Assembly (NCBI RefSeq): GCF_002224265.1
Contig: NZ_CP012882.1
Span: forward strand, 1,364,001-1,428,000
Reading direction: 5' to 3'
Length of the DNA stretch: 64,000 bases
Source of the DNA: Vibrio vulnificus NBRC 15645 = ATCC 27562
GTDB lineage: Bacteria; Pseudomonadota; Gammaproteobacteria; Enterobacterales; Vibrionaceae
Below the pieces are notes generated by a model. It was given only the letters and a program-made list of their open reading frames with translations. It was not told the DNA's origin and did no database searches. Numbering within the stretch: position 1 is the first letter of the stretch; every line of letters begins with the position of its first letter. This document shows, piece by piece, positions 56,868-64,000 of the stretch. A program made the translations under genes and the position numbers.

Positions 56868-57491
56868 CTATTTTGCTGTCACCCACAAAATATGCGCATC
56901 TTCCTCGCTAACGGAGACCAACATATGCCCCATGTTCGCATCGTAATAGACGCTGTCGCCTTCGCTCAGAACCACAGGCTCATAGAACTCAGAATAGAAT
57001 TGAACCGCGCCAGATAAGATCAACAAGAACTCTTCGCCATCGTGACGAACCCAATCGCCATACTCTTCAAACGTGCGCGCATGCACCACACTTTTGAACG
57101 GCATCATCTTTTTATTCGACAGCTGAGTGGCCAACAGTTCGTGCTCGTACGTTTGTGTTGGGTGCGGTTTCCCTTGCCCCGCCAACGTAATATCACGACG
57201 GCCAGTCGCAACCTTTTTCCTTGGTGGTTCAAAGAGTTGTGGCATATCAATTTTCAAACCGTGCGCGAGTTTCTGCATTGCTTGAAAGGTAGGAGAAATC
57301 TGTTCGTTCTCGATTTTGCTCAGTGTTGAACGCGCCAAACCGGTTCGTTGGCTGGCTTCTTCAAGCGTAATACCGAGGCGTGAGCGCACTTCTTTAATGC
57401 GTTGGCCAAGCTTCAATGGCTCGATATTTTGCTCTTGCGATTCTTTCGCTAATGTCAGGGACGGGTACTCGTCATACAATTCTTCCGACAT
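56868..57491 (-). CDS. XRE-family regulator with a cupin domain
   Basis: 207 residues. The helix-turn-helix LGQRIKEVRSRLGITLEEAS then RTGLARSTLSKIENEQISPT lies near residues 28-75. A cupin sensor fills 125-205 (HDGEEFLLILSGAVQFYSEF, LSEGDSVYYDANMGHMLV). Such regulators often sense small metabolites such as amino acids or polyamines. Placed between gcvT and glyA, divergent from glyA, it is the likely local controller of the glycine module. Start at 57491 has GAGG five bases upstream. Confidence 0.9.
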   Translation of the reverse strand: MSEELYDEYPSLTLAKESQEQNIEPLKLGQRIKEVRSRLGITLEEASQRTGLARSTLSKIENEQISPTFQAMQKLAHGLKIDMPQLFEPPRKKVATGRRDITLAGQGKPHPTQTYEHELLATQLSNKKMMPFKSVVHARTFEEYGDWVRHDGEEFLLILSGAVQFYSEFYEPVVLSEGDSVYYDANMGHMLVSVSEEDAHILWVTAK

Positions 57492-57515
57492 AAATCCCTC
57501 ATGTTTCTTATACGC

Positions 57516-57628
57516 TTCCTGTTTACAAAACATTGTGCATGAAGCGTAAAGTGGAGAAAAGTCCACCAAGTTAAATAAAGCGTGCTCCTGTTAACAAAAT
57601 CCGAATCTCTGTTTCCTATAGGAAATTT
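57516..57628. promoter_or_regulatory. repeated candidate operators between the regulator and glyA
   Basis: TTCCTGTTTACAAAAC (57516-57531) is echoed by CTCCTGTTAACAAAAT (57585-57600). TTTCCTATAGGAAA (57612-57625) is a perfect palindrome. These are the best candidates for autoregulation and glyA control by the XRE-cupin protein. Confidence 0.5.
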
Positions 57629-57819
57629 TTGTTGATTGTTCACTGAACAACGGGTATGTTACCGACTTGTTAGATGAAGAGATGCTTTTTCCGCTTGAAA
57701 TAGACAATGGATTTGATGCTATTCAGCGGCCTTTTTAACCCATTTGGGACGGAATTCACTCTGTTTGGTGTGTGAAAACAAATCACAAAAACAGCGCCAA
57801 ACGGTTGTTATAAAGGACG

Positions 57820-57851
57820 GTCGGATCGTAAAGCAAAGACGCCGATTCGAC
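57820..57851 (+). promoter_or_regulatory. hairpin in the glyA leader
   Basis: GTCGGATCG (57820-57828) pairs with CGATTCGAC (57843-57851) over nine base pairs with one G-U, 23 bases before the glyA start. No T run follows. It does not match the glycine or tetrahydrofolate riboswitch consensus as I know them. Confidence 0.5.
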
Positions 57852-57874
57852 GGATGATTGAAAGGTTATCTACC

Positions 57875-59170
57875 ATGAATAGTCATTACCAAAATCACAG
57901 CTTGGAAAACTTTTTCTCGACTAACTTGTCTGCAACGGATGATGCCGTTTTTGCTGGTATTCAAGCCGAATTTACTCGTCAAAATGAACAAATCGAATTG
58001 ATCGCTTCTGAGAACATCGTGTCTAAAGCGGTCATGCAAGCGCAAGGCACCTGCCTCACTAATAAATACGCAGAAGGTTACCCAGGCCGTCGTTACTACG
58101 GTGGTTGTGAACACGTTGATACCGTGGAAGCCATCGCTATCGAACGCGCGAAAAAACTTTTTAATTGCGAATACGCAAACGTTCAACCGCACTCTGGCGC
58201 TCAAGCCAACGGCGCGGTGAAACTGGCGCTATTGCAACCTGGCGACACCATTATGGGCATGTCGCTCGATGCAGGCGGCCACTTAACTCACGGTGCGCGC
58301 CCTGCTCTTTCGGGCAAATGGTTTAACGCCGTTCAATACGGTGTTGATAAAGAGACGCTCGAAATCAACTACGATGATGTTCGCGCACTGGCGGTAGAAC
58401 ACAAACCAAAAATGATTATTGCTGGTGGCAGCGCGATTCCTCGCGTGATTGATTTTGCCAAGTTCCGTGAAATCGCTGACGAAGTTGGCGCGATTTTGAT
58501 GGTCGATATGGCGCACATCGCGGGTTTGATCGCCACAGGCGCACACCCTAGTCCACTGCCTCATGCACACGTGGTGACCACCACCACACACAAAACGCTA
58601 CGCGGCCCACGCGGCGGCATGATCCTCACCAATCACGAAGAAATCATTAAGAAAATCAACTCTGCGGTATTCCCTGGCCTACAAGGCGGCCCGCTGATGC
58701 ACGTGATTGCAGCGAAAGCAGTAGCGTTTGGCGAAGCACTCGGTCCTGAGTTCAAAACTTATATCGATTCGGTGATCAATAACGCAAAAGTTCTTGCTGA
58801 AGTGTTGCAAACTCGCGGTTGTGACATTGTGACTGGCGGAACGGACACGCACCTAATGCTGGTTGATCTTCGTCCTAAGGGATTGAAAGGTAACAAAGCA
58901 GAAGAAGCACTAGAGCGTGCGGGGATCACATGTAACAAAAATGGCATCCCATTCGACACAGAAAAACCTATGATTACATCGGGTGTTCGTTTGGGCACGC
59001 CAGCGGGTACAAGCCGAGGCTTTGGCACAGAAGAATTCAAATTAATAGGTCACTGGATTGGTGATGTTCTCGACGGGTTAGTTGAAAACCCAGAGGGCAA
59101 CGCAGAAGTAGAACAACGCGTGCGTAAAGAAGTGAAAGCACTCTGTTCACGCTTCCCACTTTACCAGTAA
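57875..59170 (+). CDS. glyA: serine hydroxymethyltransferase
   Basis: 431 residues. [52 protein letters not shown] and the PLP-lysine segment [15 protein letters not shown] are present. It interconverts serine and glycine with the tetrahydrofolate one-carbon pool. The sequence looks closer to the longer alphaproteobacterial-type GlyA than to E. coli GlyA, so it is probably a second copy tied to glycine breakdown. The start at 57875 ([10 protein letters not shown]) is preferred over 57854. Followed 42 bases later by gcvH. Confidence 0.95.
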   Translation: MNSHYQNHSLENFFSTNLSATDDAVFAGIQAEFTRQNEQIELIASENIVSKAVMQAQGTCLTNKYAEGYPGRRYYGGCEHVDTVEAIAIERAKKLFNCEYANVQPHSGAQANGAVKLALLQPGDTIMGMSLDAGGHLTHGARPALSGKWFNAVQYGVDKETLEINYDDVRALAVEHKPKMIIAGGSAIPRVIDFAKFREIADEVGAILMVDMAHIAGLIATGAHPSPLPHAHVVTTTTHKTLRGPRGGMILTNHEEIIKKINSAVFPGLQGGPLMHVIAAKAVAFGEALGPEFKTYIDSVINNAKVLAEVLQTRGCDIVTGGTDTHLMLVDLRPKGLKGNKAEEALERAGITCNKNGIPFDTEKPMITSGVRLGTPAGTSRGFGTEEFKLIGHWIGDVLDGLVENPEGNAEVEQRVRKEVKALCSRFPLYQ

Positions 59171-59212
59171 CCACAAATTTAAATCCTAATACGATATTTT
59201 GGAGATTATGCA

Positions 59213-59593
59213 ATGGACAAAACACTGAAGTTTACAGAAAGCCACGAGTGGGTTCGCGACAACGGTGACGGCACTGTAACTATCGGTATCTCTGAGCACG
59301 CTCAAGAAATGCTGGGTGATGTGGTATTCGTCGAGCTACCTGAGCTTGAAGCAGAAATCGAAGCAGGTGAAAGCTTTTCACTGGTTGAATCCGTAAAAGC
59401 GGCGTCAGACATCTACGCACCAGTGACCGGTGAGGTCGTTGAAGTGAATGAAGAGCTTTCTGATAGCCCAGAGCTAATCAACGAGGAACCGTACGAAGGC
59501 GGTTGGATTGTTAAGGTGAAACTGTCTGATCCTTCAGAGCTTGATAATCTGAAAGATGCAGAAGAGTACCTAAACTCAATCGAAGAAGATTAA
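59213..59593 (+). CDS. gcvH: glycine cleavage system H protein
   Basis: 126 residues. [20 protein letters not shown] at the start and the lipoyl-lysine site in [20 protein letters not shown]. It carries the aminomethyl group from GcvP to GcvT. GGAG lies upstream of the ATG. A terminator-like hairpin sits between it and gcvP. Confidence 0.97.
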   Translation: MDKTLKFTESHEWVRDNGDGTVTIGISEHAQEMLGDVVFVELPELEAEIEAGESFSLVESVKAASDIYAPVTGEVVEVNEELSDSPELINEEPYEGGWIVKVKLSDPSELDNLKDAEEYLNSIEED

Positions 59594-59620
59594 TAAAGGA
59601 ATTTTGATATAAAGCTGCCT

Positions 59621-59652
59621 CCTCCCGTGGGCAGCTTTTTTTCAAGGCTGTG
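59621..59652 (+). terminator. terminator-like hairpin between gcvH and gcvP
   Basis: AAGCTGCC/GGCAGCTT stem followed by a run of eight T, 27 bases past gcvH and 45 before gcvP. It should end or reduce transcription into gcvP. Confidence 0.85.
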
Positions 59653-59696
59653 TTTTAGCGCTCGCGCTTTCGCAGCTCTCTTGAAGGTAAAGGACC

Positions 59697-62561
59697 ATGA
59701 CTGAATTACTTCAAAGCCTCAACACACAACACGAGTTCGTTGGTCGCCACAACGGACCAAATCACGCCGATCAACAAAAAATGCTTTCTACCATTAACGC
59801 AGAAAGCCTAGATGCCTTGATCGCGCAAACCGTTCCAGCACAAATTCGCCTAGAAAAGCCAATGCAACTGGCCGAAGCGCAAAGCGAAGCAGACATGCTG
59901 GCATCAATCAAAAAGTTCGCTGACTTAAACCAAGTTAAGCGCACTTTCATTGGCCAAGGTTACTACAACACCTTCACGCCAAACGTTATTTTGCGTAACG
60001 TACTGGAAAACCCAGGCTGGTACACGGCTTACACGCCATACCAACCAGAAATTTCTCAAGGTCGATTGGAATCATTGTTGAACTATCAACAAATGGTGAT
60101 GGACCTAACGGGCATGGACATCGCAAACGCCTCTCTACTCGATGAAGCCACCGCCGCCGCAGAAGCAATGACGCTTTGCCAGCGCGCAGGTAAGAGCAAG
60201 AGCAAAGTCTTCTTCGTCGCAGACGATGTTCACCCGCAAACCATTGAAGTGATCAAAACTCGCGCGAAATACTTCGGCTTTGACGTAGTGATCGGCAATG
60301 TTGATGCACTACGACAAACAGAAGCCTTCGGTGCCCTACTTCAATACCCAAGTACAACAGGTGAAGTACGCGATCTCACCGATGTCATCGCACAAGCACA
60401 AGCCAACAAAACACTGGTTTCAGTCGCGACCGATCTCCTTGCTTCAGCACTTGTGAAGCCAGCCGGTGAAATGGGCGCAGATGTTGTCATTGGCTCAGCA
60501 CAGCGCTTTGGCGTACCGATGGGTTACGGTGGCCCACACGCAGCCTTCATGGCAACGCGCGAACAGCACAAACGCACCATGCCAGGCCGTGTGATCGGTG
60601 TTTCTATCGACGCCAAAGGCAACCAAGCACTGCGCATGGCAATGCAAACACGTGAGCAGCATATCCGCCGCGAAAAAGCGACCTCGAACATCTGTACGGC
60701 GCAAGCCCTGCTTGCCAACATGGCATCGTTCTTTGCCGTGTACCACGGTGAAGCAGGCATCCGCACCATCGCACGCCGCACTCACCACATGACGGCCATT
60801 CTTGCTGCAGGCCTAACCAAATCCGGTTACGAGCTTGCGCATAACGCGTTCTTCGACACCATCACCATTAACACCGGTGACAACACTCAAGCGCTTTACG
60901 CCAAAGCACAAGCAGCAGACATCAACCTGCGTCTGCTTGACGGCCAAATTGGCATCAGCTTTGACGAAACCACCACAGTGGCAGACATCGACGCCCTATT
61001 CGCGATTTTCGATGTGAAAGAGAGCGTAAACGCACTTTCAACCGACATCGCAGGCAACGAGTTTGCAGCGATTCCAGAAGCGTGTCGTCGTACTAGCCGT
61101 TTCCTAACTCACCCTGTGTTCAACACTCACCACAGTGAAACACAGATGATGCGTTACCTAAAACAGCTAGAAAACAAAGACTTCTCGCTTACTCACGGCA
61201 TGATCCCACTGGGCAGCTGTACCATGAAGCTCAACGCAGCGGCAGAGATGATCCCGGTGACTTGGCCTGAGTTTGGTGCGCTTCACCCATTCGCGCCAAT
61301 CGAGCAAGCCGCAGGTTACACTGCACTGGCTGAAGATCTCAAAGCGAAGCTGTGTGAAATCACTGGCTACGATGCGTTCTCACTACAACCAAACTCCGGT
61401 GCTTCTGGCGAATATGCAGGCCTTATCGCGATTCAGCGTTACCACGAGAGCCGTGGCGAAGGTCACCGTAACGTGTGTTTGATCCCAAGCTCCGCGCACG
61501 GCACCAACCCAGCAACCGCTGCGATGGTTTCGATGAAAGTGGTAGTGGTGAAATGTGATGAAAACGGCAACATCGACCTTGTCGACCTTGCTGCAAAAAT
61601 CGAAAAACACCAAGAAAACCTATCAAGCATCATGATCACTTACCCTTCAACGCACGGTGTTTACGAAGAGCAAGTGAAAGAAGTGTGTGAAATGGTTCAT
61701 GCGGCTGGCGGTCAGGTTTACCTTGATGGCGCAAACATGAACGCGCAGGTTGGCCTAACGTCTCCGGGCTTTATCGGTTCAGACGTTTCGCACCTCAACC
61801 TACACAAAACCTTCTGTATCCCACACGGTGGTGGCGGTCCGGGTATGGGCCCTATCGGTGTGAAATCGCACCTAGCGCCTTTCCTACCTGGTCACATCGA
61901 AAACGGTGTGGAAGGGAAAGAGTTCGCGGTTTCAGCAGCGGATCTCGGCAGTGCATCAATTCTGCCAATCTCTTGGGCTTACATTGCAATGATGGGCGCA
62001 GATGGCCTAACAGAAGCAACCAAAGTAGCGATTTTGAACGCGAACTACGTGATGGAGCGTCTACGCCCGCACTACCCTGTTCTTTACCGTGGCACCAATG
62101 GCCGCGTGGCGCACGAATGTATTATCGATATTCGTCCGCTGAAAGAAGAAACAGGCATCAGCGAAGAAGACATTGCAAAACGTTTGATGGACTACGGTTT
62201 CCACGCGCCAACCATGTCGTTCCCTGTGGCAGGCACACTGATGGTAGAGCCAACGGAATCGGAAGATCTGGAAGAGCTAGACCGTTTCTGTGACGCGATG
62301 ATCGCCATCCGTGAAGAGATGTCTAAAGTGAAGAACGGTGAATGGCCACTAGAGAACAACCCTCTGGTTAACGCGCCACACACACAAGTAGACTTGATGG
62401 AAGAGCAATGGGATCGCCCATACCCACGTGAAATCGCGTGCTTCCCATCGGCTGCAACTAAACGTTCTAAATACTGGCCAACCGTGAACCGTGTAGACAA
62501 CGTCTACGGTGACCGCAACCTAGTCTGCTCATGCCCAGGCATTGAGAACTACGAAGAGTAG
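59697..62561 (+). CDS. gcvP: glycine dehydrogenase (decarboxylating), P protein
   Basis: 954 residues, the full length of fused bacterial GcvP. N-terminal half: [33 protein letters not shown]-terminal half: [20 protein letters not shown] and the PLP lysine in [20 protein letters not shown]. It decarboxylates glycine and loads the aminomethyl group onto GcvH. AAGGACC precedes the ATG. Last gene of the glyA-gcvH-gcvP run. Confidence 0.97.
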   Translation: MTELLQSLNTQHEFVGRHNGPNHADQQKMLSTINAESLDALIAQTVPAQIRLEKPMQLAEAQSEADMLASIKKFADLNQVKRTFIGQGYYNTFTPNVILRNVLENPGWYTAYTPYQPEISQGRLESLLNYQQMVMDLTGMDIANASLLDEATAAAEAMTLCQRAGKSKSKVFFVADDVHPQTIEVIKTRAKYFGFDVVIGNVDALRQTEAFGALLQYPSTTGEVRDLTDVIAQAQANKTLVSVATDLLASALVKPAGEMGADVVIGSAQRFGVPMGYGGPHAAFMATREQHKRTMPGRVIGVSIDAKGNQALRMAMQTREQHIRREKATSNICTAQALLANMASFFAVYHGEAGIRTIARRTHHMTAILAAGLTKSGYELAHNAFFDTITINTGDNTQALYAKAQAADINLRLLDGQIGISFDETTTVADIDALFAIFDVKESVNALSTDIAGNEFAAIPEACRRTSRFLTHPVFNTHHSETQMMRYLKQLENKDFSLTHGMIPLGSCTMKLNAAAEMIPVTWPEFGALHPFAPIEQAAGYTALAEDLKAKLCEITGYDAFSLQPNSGASGEYAGLIAIQRYHESRGEGHRNVCLIPSSAHGTNPATAAMVSMKVVVVKCDENGNIDLVDLAAKIEKHQENLSSIMITYPSTHGVYEEQVKEVCEMVHAAGGQVYLDGANMNAQVGLTSPGFIGSDVSHLNLHKTFCIPHGGGGPGMGPIGVKSHLAPFLPGHIENGVEGKEFAVSAADLGSASILPISWAYIAMMGADGLTEATKVAILNANYVMERLRPHYPVLYRGTNGRVAHECIIDIRPLKEETGISEEDIAKRLMDYGFHAPTMSFPVAGTLMVEPTESEDLEELDRFCDAMIAIREEMSKVKNGEWPLENNPLVNAPHTQVDLMEEQWDRPYPREIACFPSAATKRSKYWPTVNRVDNVYGDRNLVCSCPGIENYEE

Positions 62562-62584
62562 TTTTTTGTTGAGGATAACTAATT

Positions 62585-62634
62585 AAGTTGGTTAACGATT
62601 TAATGAAGATGGTTATCTTAATAAAGTTGGTTAA
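62585..62634. repeat. AAGTTGGTTAA repeats before the gcvP terminator
   Basis: AAGTTGGTTAA occurs at 62585-62595 and 62624-62634, with a looser copy (GAAGATGGTTATC) between them. The first is preceded by GGATAACTAA. They resemble the array on the far side of the terminator. Confidence 0.6.
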
Positions 62635-62647
62635 TTCCCAATAATTC

Positions 62648-62677
62648 AAAAGCGAACCCTTACAAGGTTCGCTTTTT
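62648..62677 (+). terminator. terminator of gcvP
   Basis: Ten-base-pair stem AAAGCGAACC/GGTTCGCTTT with a short loop and a T run. Confidence 0.93.
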
Positions 62678-62704
62678 GCTTTGTGGACTAAGCTATTGAT
62701 CACA

Positions 62705-62763
62705 GATAACCAAGTTGGAAACTTTGATAACCGAGTTGAAAACCGATAACTAAGTTGGAAACT
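62705..62763. repeat. three tandem GATAACYRAGTTGRAAACY repeats
   Basis: Units start at 62705, 62726 and 62745 with lengths 21, 19 and 19. They reach into the start of the following gene. Spacing near two helix turns would suit a binding protein; alternatively they mark an insertion boundary. Confidence 0.75.
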
Positions 62764-62997
62764 AACTTGAAAAAAAAGGTGGAGCGAGCAGTTGCTCCAC
62801 CAGCATTAGTTTCTAAATACCTAGATAAAGGTGACTTAGAAGGCTACGAGAGATTGGTCTCAGCAGAAGCGCAAAGTCATAAATACGTAACCGCTAAGCC
62901 CTGTGACTTGATTGATGACCCGCTGTTTGAGGTGTTCGTTGAGGACTGGTTGAAGTCAGATGAACGACAAGTCTCATCTAAGTATCTAAAATATTAG
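62755..62997 (+). CDS. unrecognised small protein, 80 residues
   Basis: The frame opens with TTG inside the tandem repeats and reads METNLKKKVERAVAPP... to a natural end SSKYLKY. It is charged and mixed helical, with no membrane span or signal. There is no convincing ribosome binding site or ATG, so it may be the remnant C-terminus of a larger gene. A hairpin, GGTGGAGC/GCTCCACC at 62778-62801, falls inside the frame. Family unknown. Confidence 0.5.
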   Translation: METNLKKKVERAVAPPALVSKYLDKGDLEGYERLVSAEAQSHKYVTAKPCDLIDDPLFEVFVEDWLKSDERQVSSKYLKY

Positions 62998-63114
62998 GGG
63001 CATTCTTAATCAGATCTAAACATTTTCAATTGACTACATTAGCAACAGGCACCAATATGCACCTTGTTACAAATAACCATGTTGCATCTGTGTGTTTGTT
63101 TAAAGGAATCGAAA

Positions 63115-64000
63115 ATGGGAATCGTAAAAGAGAGCTTAGTCGGAAAAAGCCAACTTTCTTGGTTAGGCTTGGCAGATAAAAAACCATCACCTGACGAAAT
63201 CTATACTTCATGGTGTGTAAACAATTTTATCTTTAAAGAAGAAAACTTAGCTCTAAAAATCCCAGGTTTGCGCCCTCCCCAAATTGGCGGTATCTATGCT
63301 GCACTTGGTTACGAAAAATCCGAAGCTAGCAGTGCTGCAACTATTGTTATGCCAACAGGTACAGGGAAAACCGAAACTATTTTATCCATCGTTGTTGCGG
63401 GTAGATTTCGTAAAACACTAGTTATTGTGCCTTCTGACGCCTTGCGTGAACAAACCAAGAAAAAGTTTTTAGAACTTGGGCTCTTAAGACAACTAGGGAT
63501 GCTTAATGACAGCTTCGAGAACCCTATTGTTGCGACTATAAAACACGGTATTCAAGATCTCATCGAAATCAATCAACTATTAAACTCGAATGTAATCATT
63601 GCTACTGCCGCTGCACTATCACAGTTCCACAAGGATGCCTTAGAAGCTTTAACAAAAGCATGTTCTCATCTAGTTGTGGATGAAGCACACCATGTAACAG
63701 CGAGCACTTGGGCGCGAATAAAAGCGCAGTTTGCCGACAAACCAGTGTTTCAATTTACCGCAACTCCTTTTCGAACGGATTGCTCTAGAGTAGACGGAAA
63801 GATTATTTTTAACTATTCACTTAGCAAAGCTCAACTTGATGGTTACTTTAAGCCAATAGAATTTCATCCAGTGAAAGAGTTTGTAGAAGAGAAAGCAGAT
63901 AAAGTGATTGCTCAGAAAGCCATTGACTTACTGAAGGCCGACTTGAAGAACGGTCTTAACCACATAGTGATGGCTAGAGCAAACAACATCAAAAGAGCAA
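63115..64000 (+). CDS. DEAD/DEAH-box helicase, N-terminal part (runs off the window)
   Basis: 295 codons are visible. RPPQIGGIYAAL near 53 is Q-motif-like, the P-loop MPTGTGKTET spans 79-88, KTLVIVPSDALREQ is motif Ia, LVVDEAHH (187-193) is motif II and FTATPFR (214-220) is motif III. This is superfamily 2, of the kind found in type III restriction and many defence systems. AAAGGAATCGAAA precedes the ATG. The sequence is AT-richer than the genes to its left. The C-terminal domain that would name it lies outside the window. Confidence 0.88.
   Translation, partial: MGIVKESLVGKSQLSWLGLADKKPSPDEIYTSWCVNNFIFKEENLALKIPGLRPPQIGGIYAALGYEKSEASSAATIVMPTGTGKTETILSIVVAGRFRKTLVIVPSDALREQTKKKFLELGLLRQLGMLNDSFENPIVATIKHGIQDLIEINQLLNSNVIIATAAALSQFHKDALEALTKACSHLVVDEAHHVTASTWARIKAQFADKPVFQFTATPFRTDCSRVDGKIIFNYSLSKAQLDGYFKPIEFHPVKEFVEEKADKVIAQKAIDLLKADLKNGLNHIVMARANNIKRA

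Noticed and set aside
57795..57810. PurR box before glyA (GCGCCAAACGGTTGTTA region)
   Set aside because: Only the CAAACGGTTG core fits; four fixed positions mismatch.
57492..57874. Glycine or tetrahydrofolate riboswitch before glyA
   Set aside because: The hairpin present does not show the conserved core blocks of either class; the gcvT leader also lacks them.
62778..62801. Integron attC-like site at the island edge
   Set aside because: The hairpin lacks the conserved GTTRRRY/RYYYAAC ends, and no integrase or cassette array is seen.

Overview
The window looks like a chromosome segment of a marine gammaproteobacterium, almost certainly a Vibrio and probably the second chromosome. The basis is gene content and protein similarity recalled from known families: a fruBKA operon beside cra, a glycine-cleavage cluster with its own glyA, a large secreted chitinase, a GlyGly-CTERM protease, EAL and HD-GYP c-di-GMP enzymes, and an RND pump with two adaptors. 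Species is not assigned. Gene density is high and nearly all genes are intact. No rRNA, tRNA, CRISPR array or insertion sequence was seen.

Left part (1-24 kb). The edge holds a manganese (yybP-ykoY type) riboswitch reading leftward into a gene cut off after four codons. Then come a 30-residue membrane peptide gene, a cytoplasmic-looking 5'-nucleotidase, ybjD, a DUF1097 membrane protein, a LysR regulator divergent from a formate/nitrite channel fused to CBS domains, the yceJ-yceI pair, an EAL protein, an rhlE helicase, acpH, a chemoreceptor, a HAD phosphatase, a periplasmic-sensor HD-GYP protein, a tiny lipoprotein, creA, gsk, fhs with a palindromic PurR box, and glgC.

Middle part (24-48 kb). 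This holds a 1060-residue GH18 chitinase, the yqhC/yqhD aldehyde-reductase pair, a complete phosphoglycerate uptake locus (pgtA, pgtB, pgtC divergent from pgtP) followed by a pyruvate kinase gene, a second EAL protein, an S4-domain protein, a periplasmic binding protein next to an endonuclease/exonuclease/phosphatase-family enzyme, and cra divergent from fruBKA with three Cra boxes between them. It ends with a small outer-membrane barrel gene.

Right part (48-64 kb). A tripartite efflux operon with two lipoprotein adaptors is divergent from its TetR regulator across a near-perfect palindrome. A surface serine protease gene follows. Then comes the glycine module: gcvT and an XRE-cupin regulator on the minus strand, glyA-gcvH-gcvP on the plus strand, with repeated candidate operators and a full-consensus PurR palindrome around the regulator. 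Together with fhs this is a one-carbon and glycine supply network with PurR-type sites.

After gcvP the character changes. The sequence becomes AT-richer, with short tandem repeats on both sides of the gcvP terminator, an unrecognised 80-codon gene and the first 295 codons of a DEAD/DEAH-box helicase that runs off the window. This looks like the left edge of an accessory island and is the best place to look for an undescribed system, but most of it lies outside the window.
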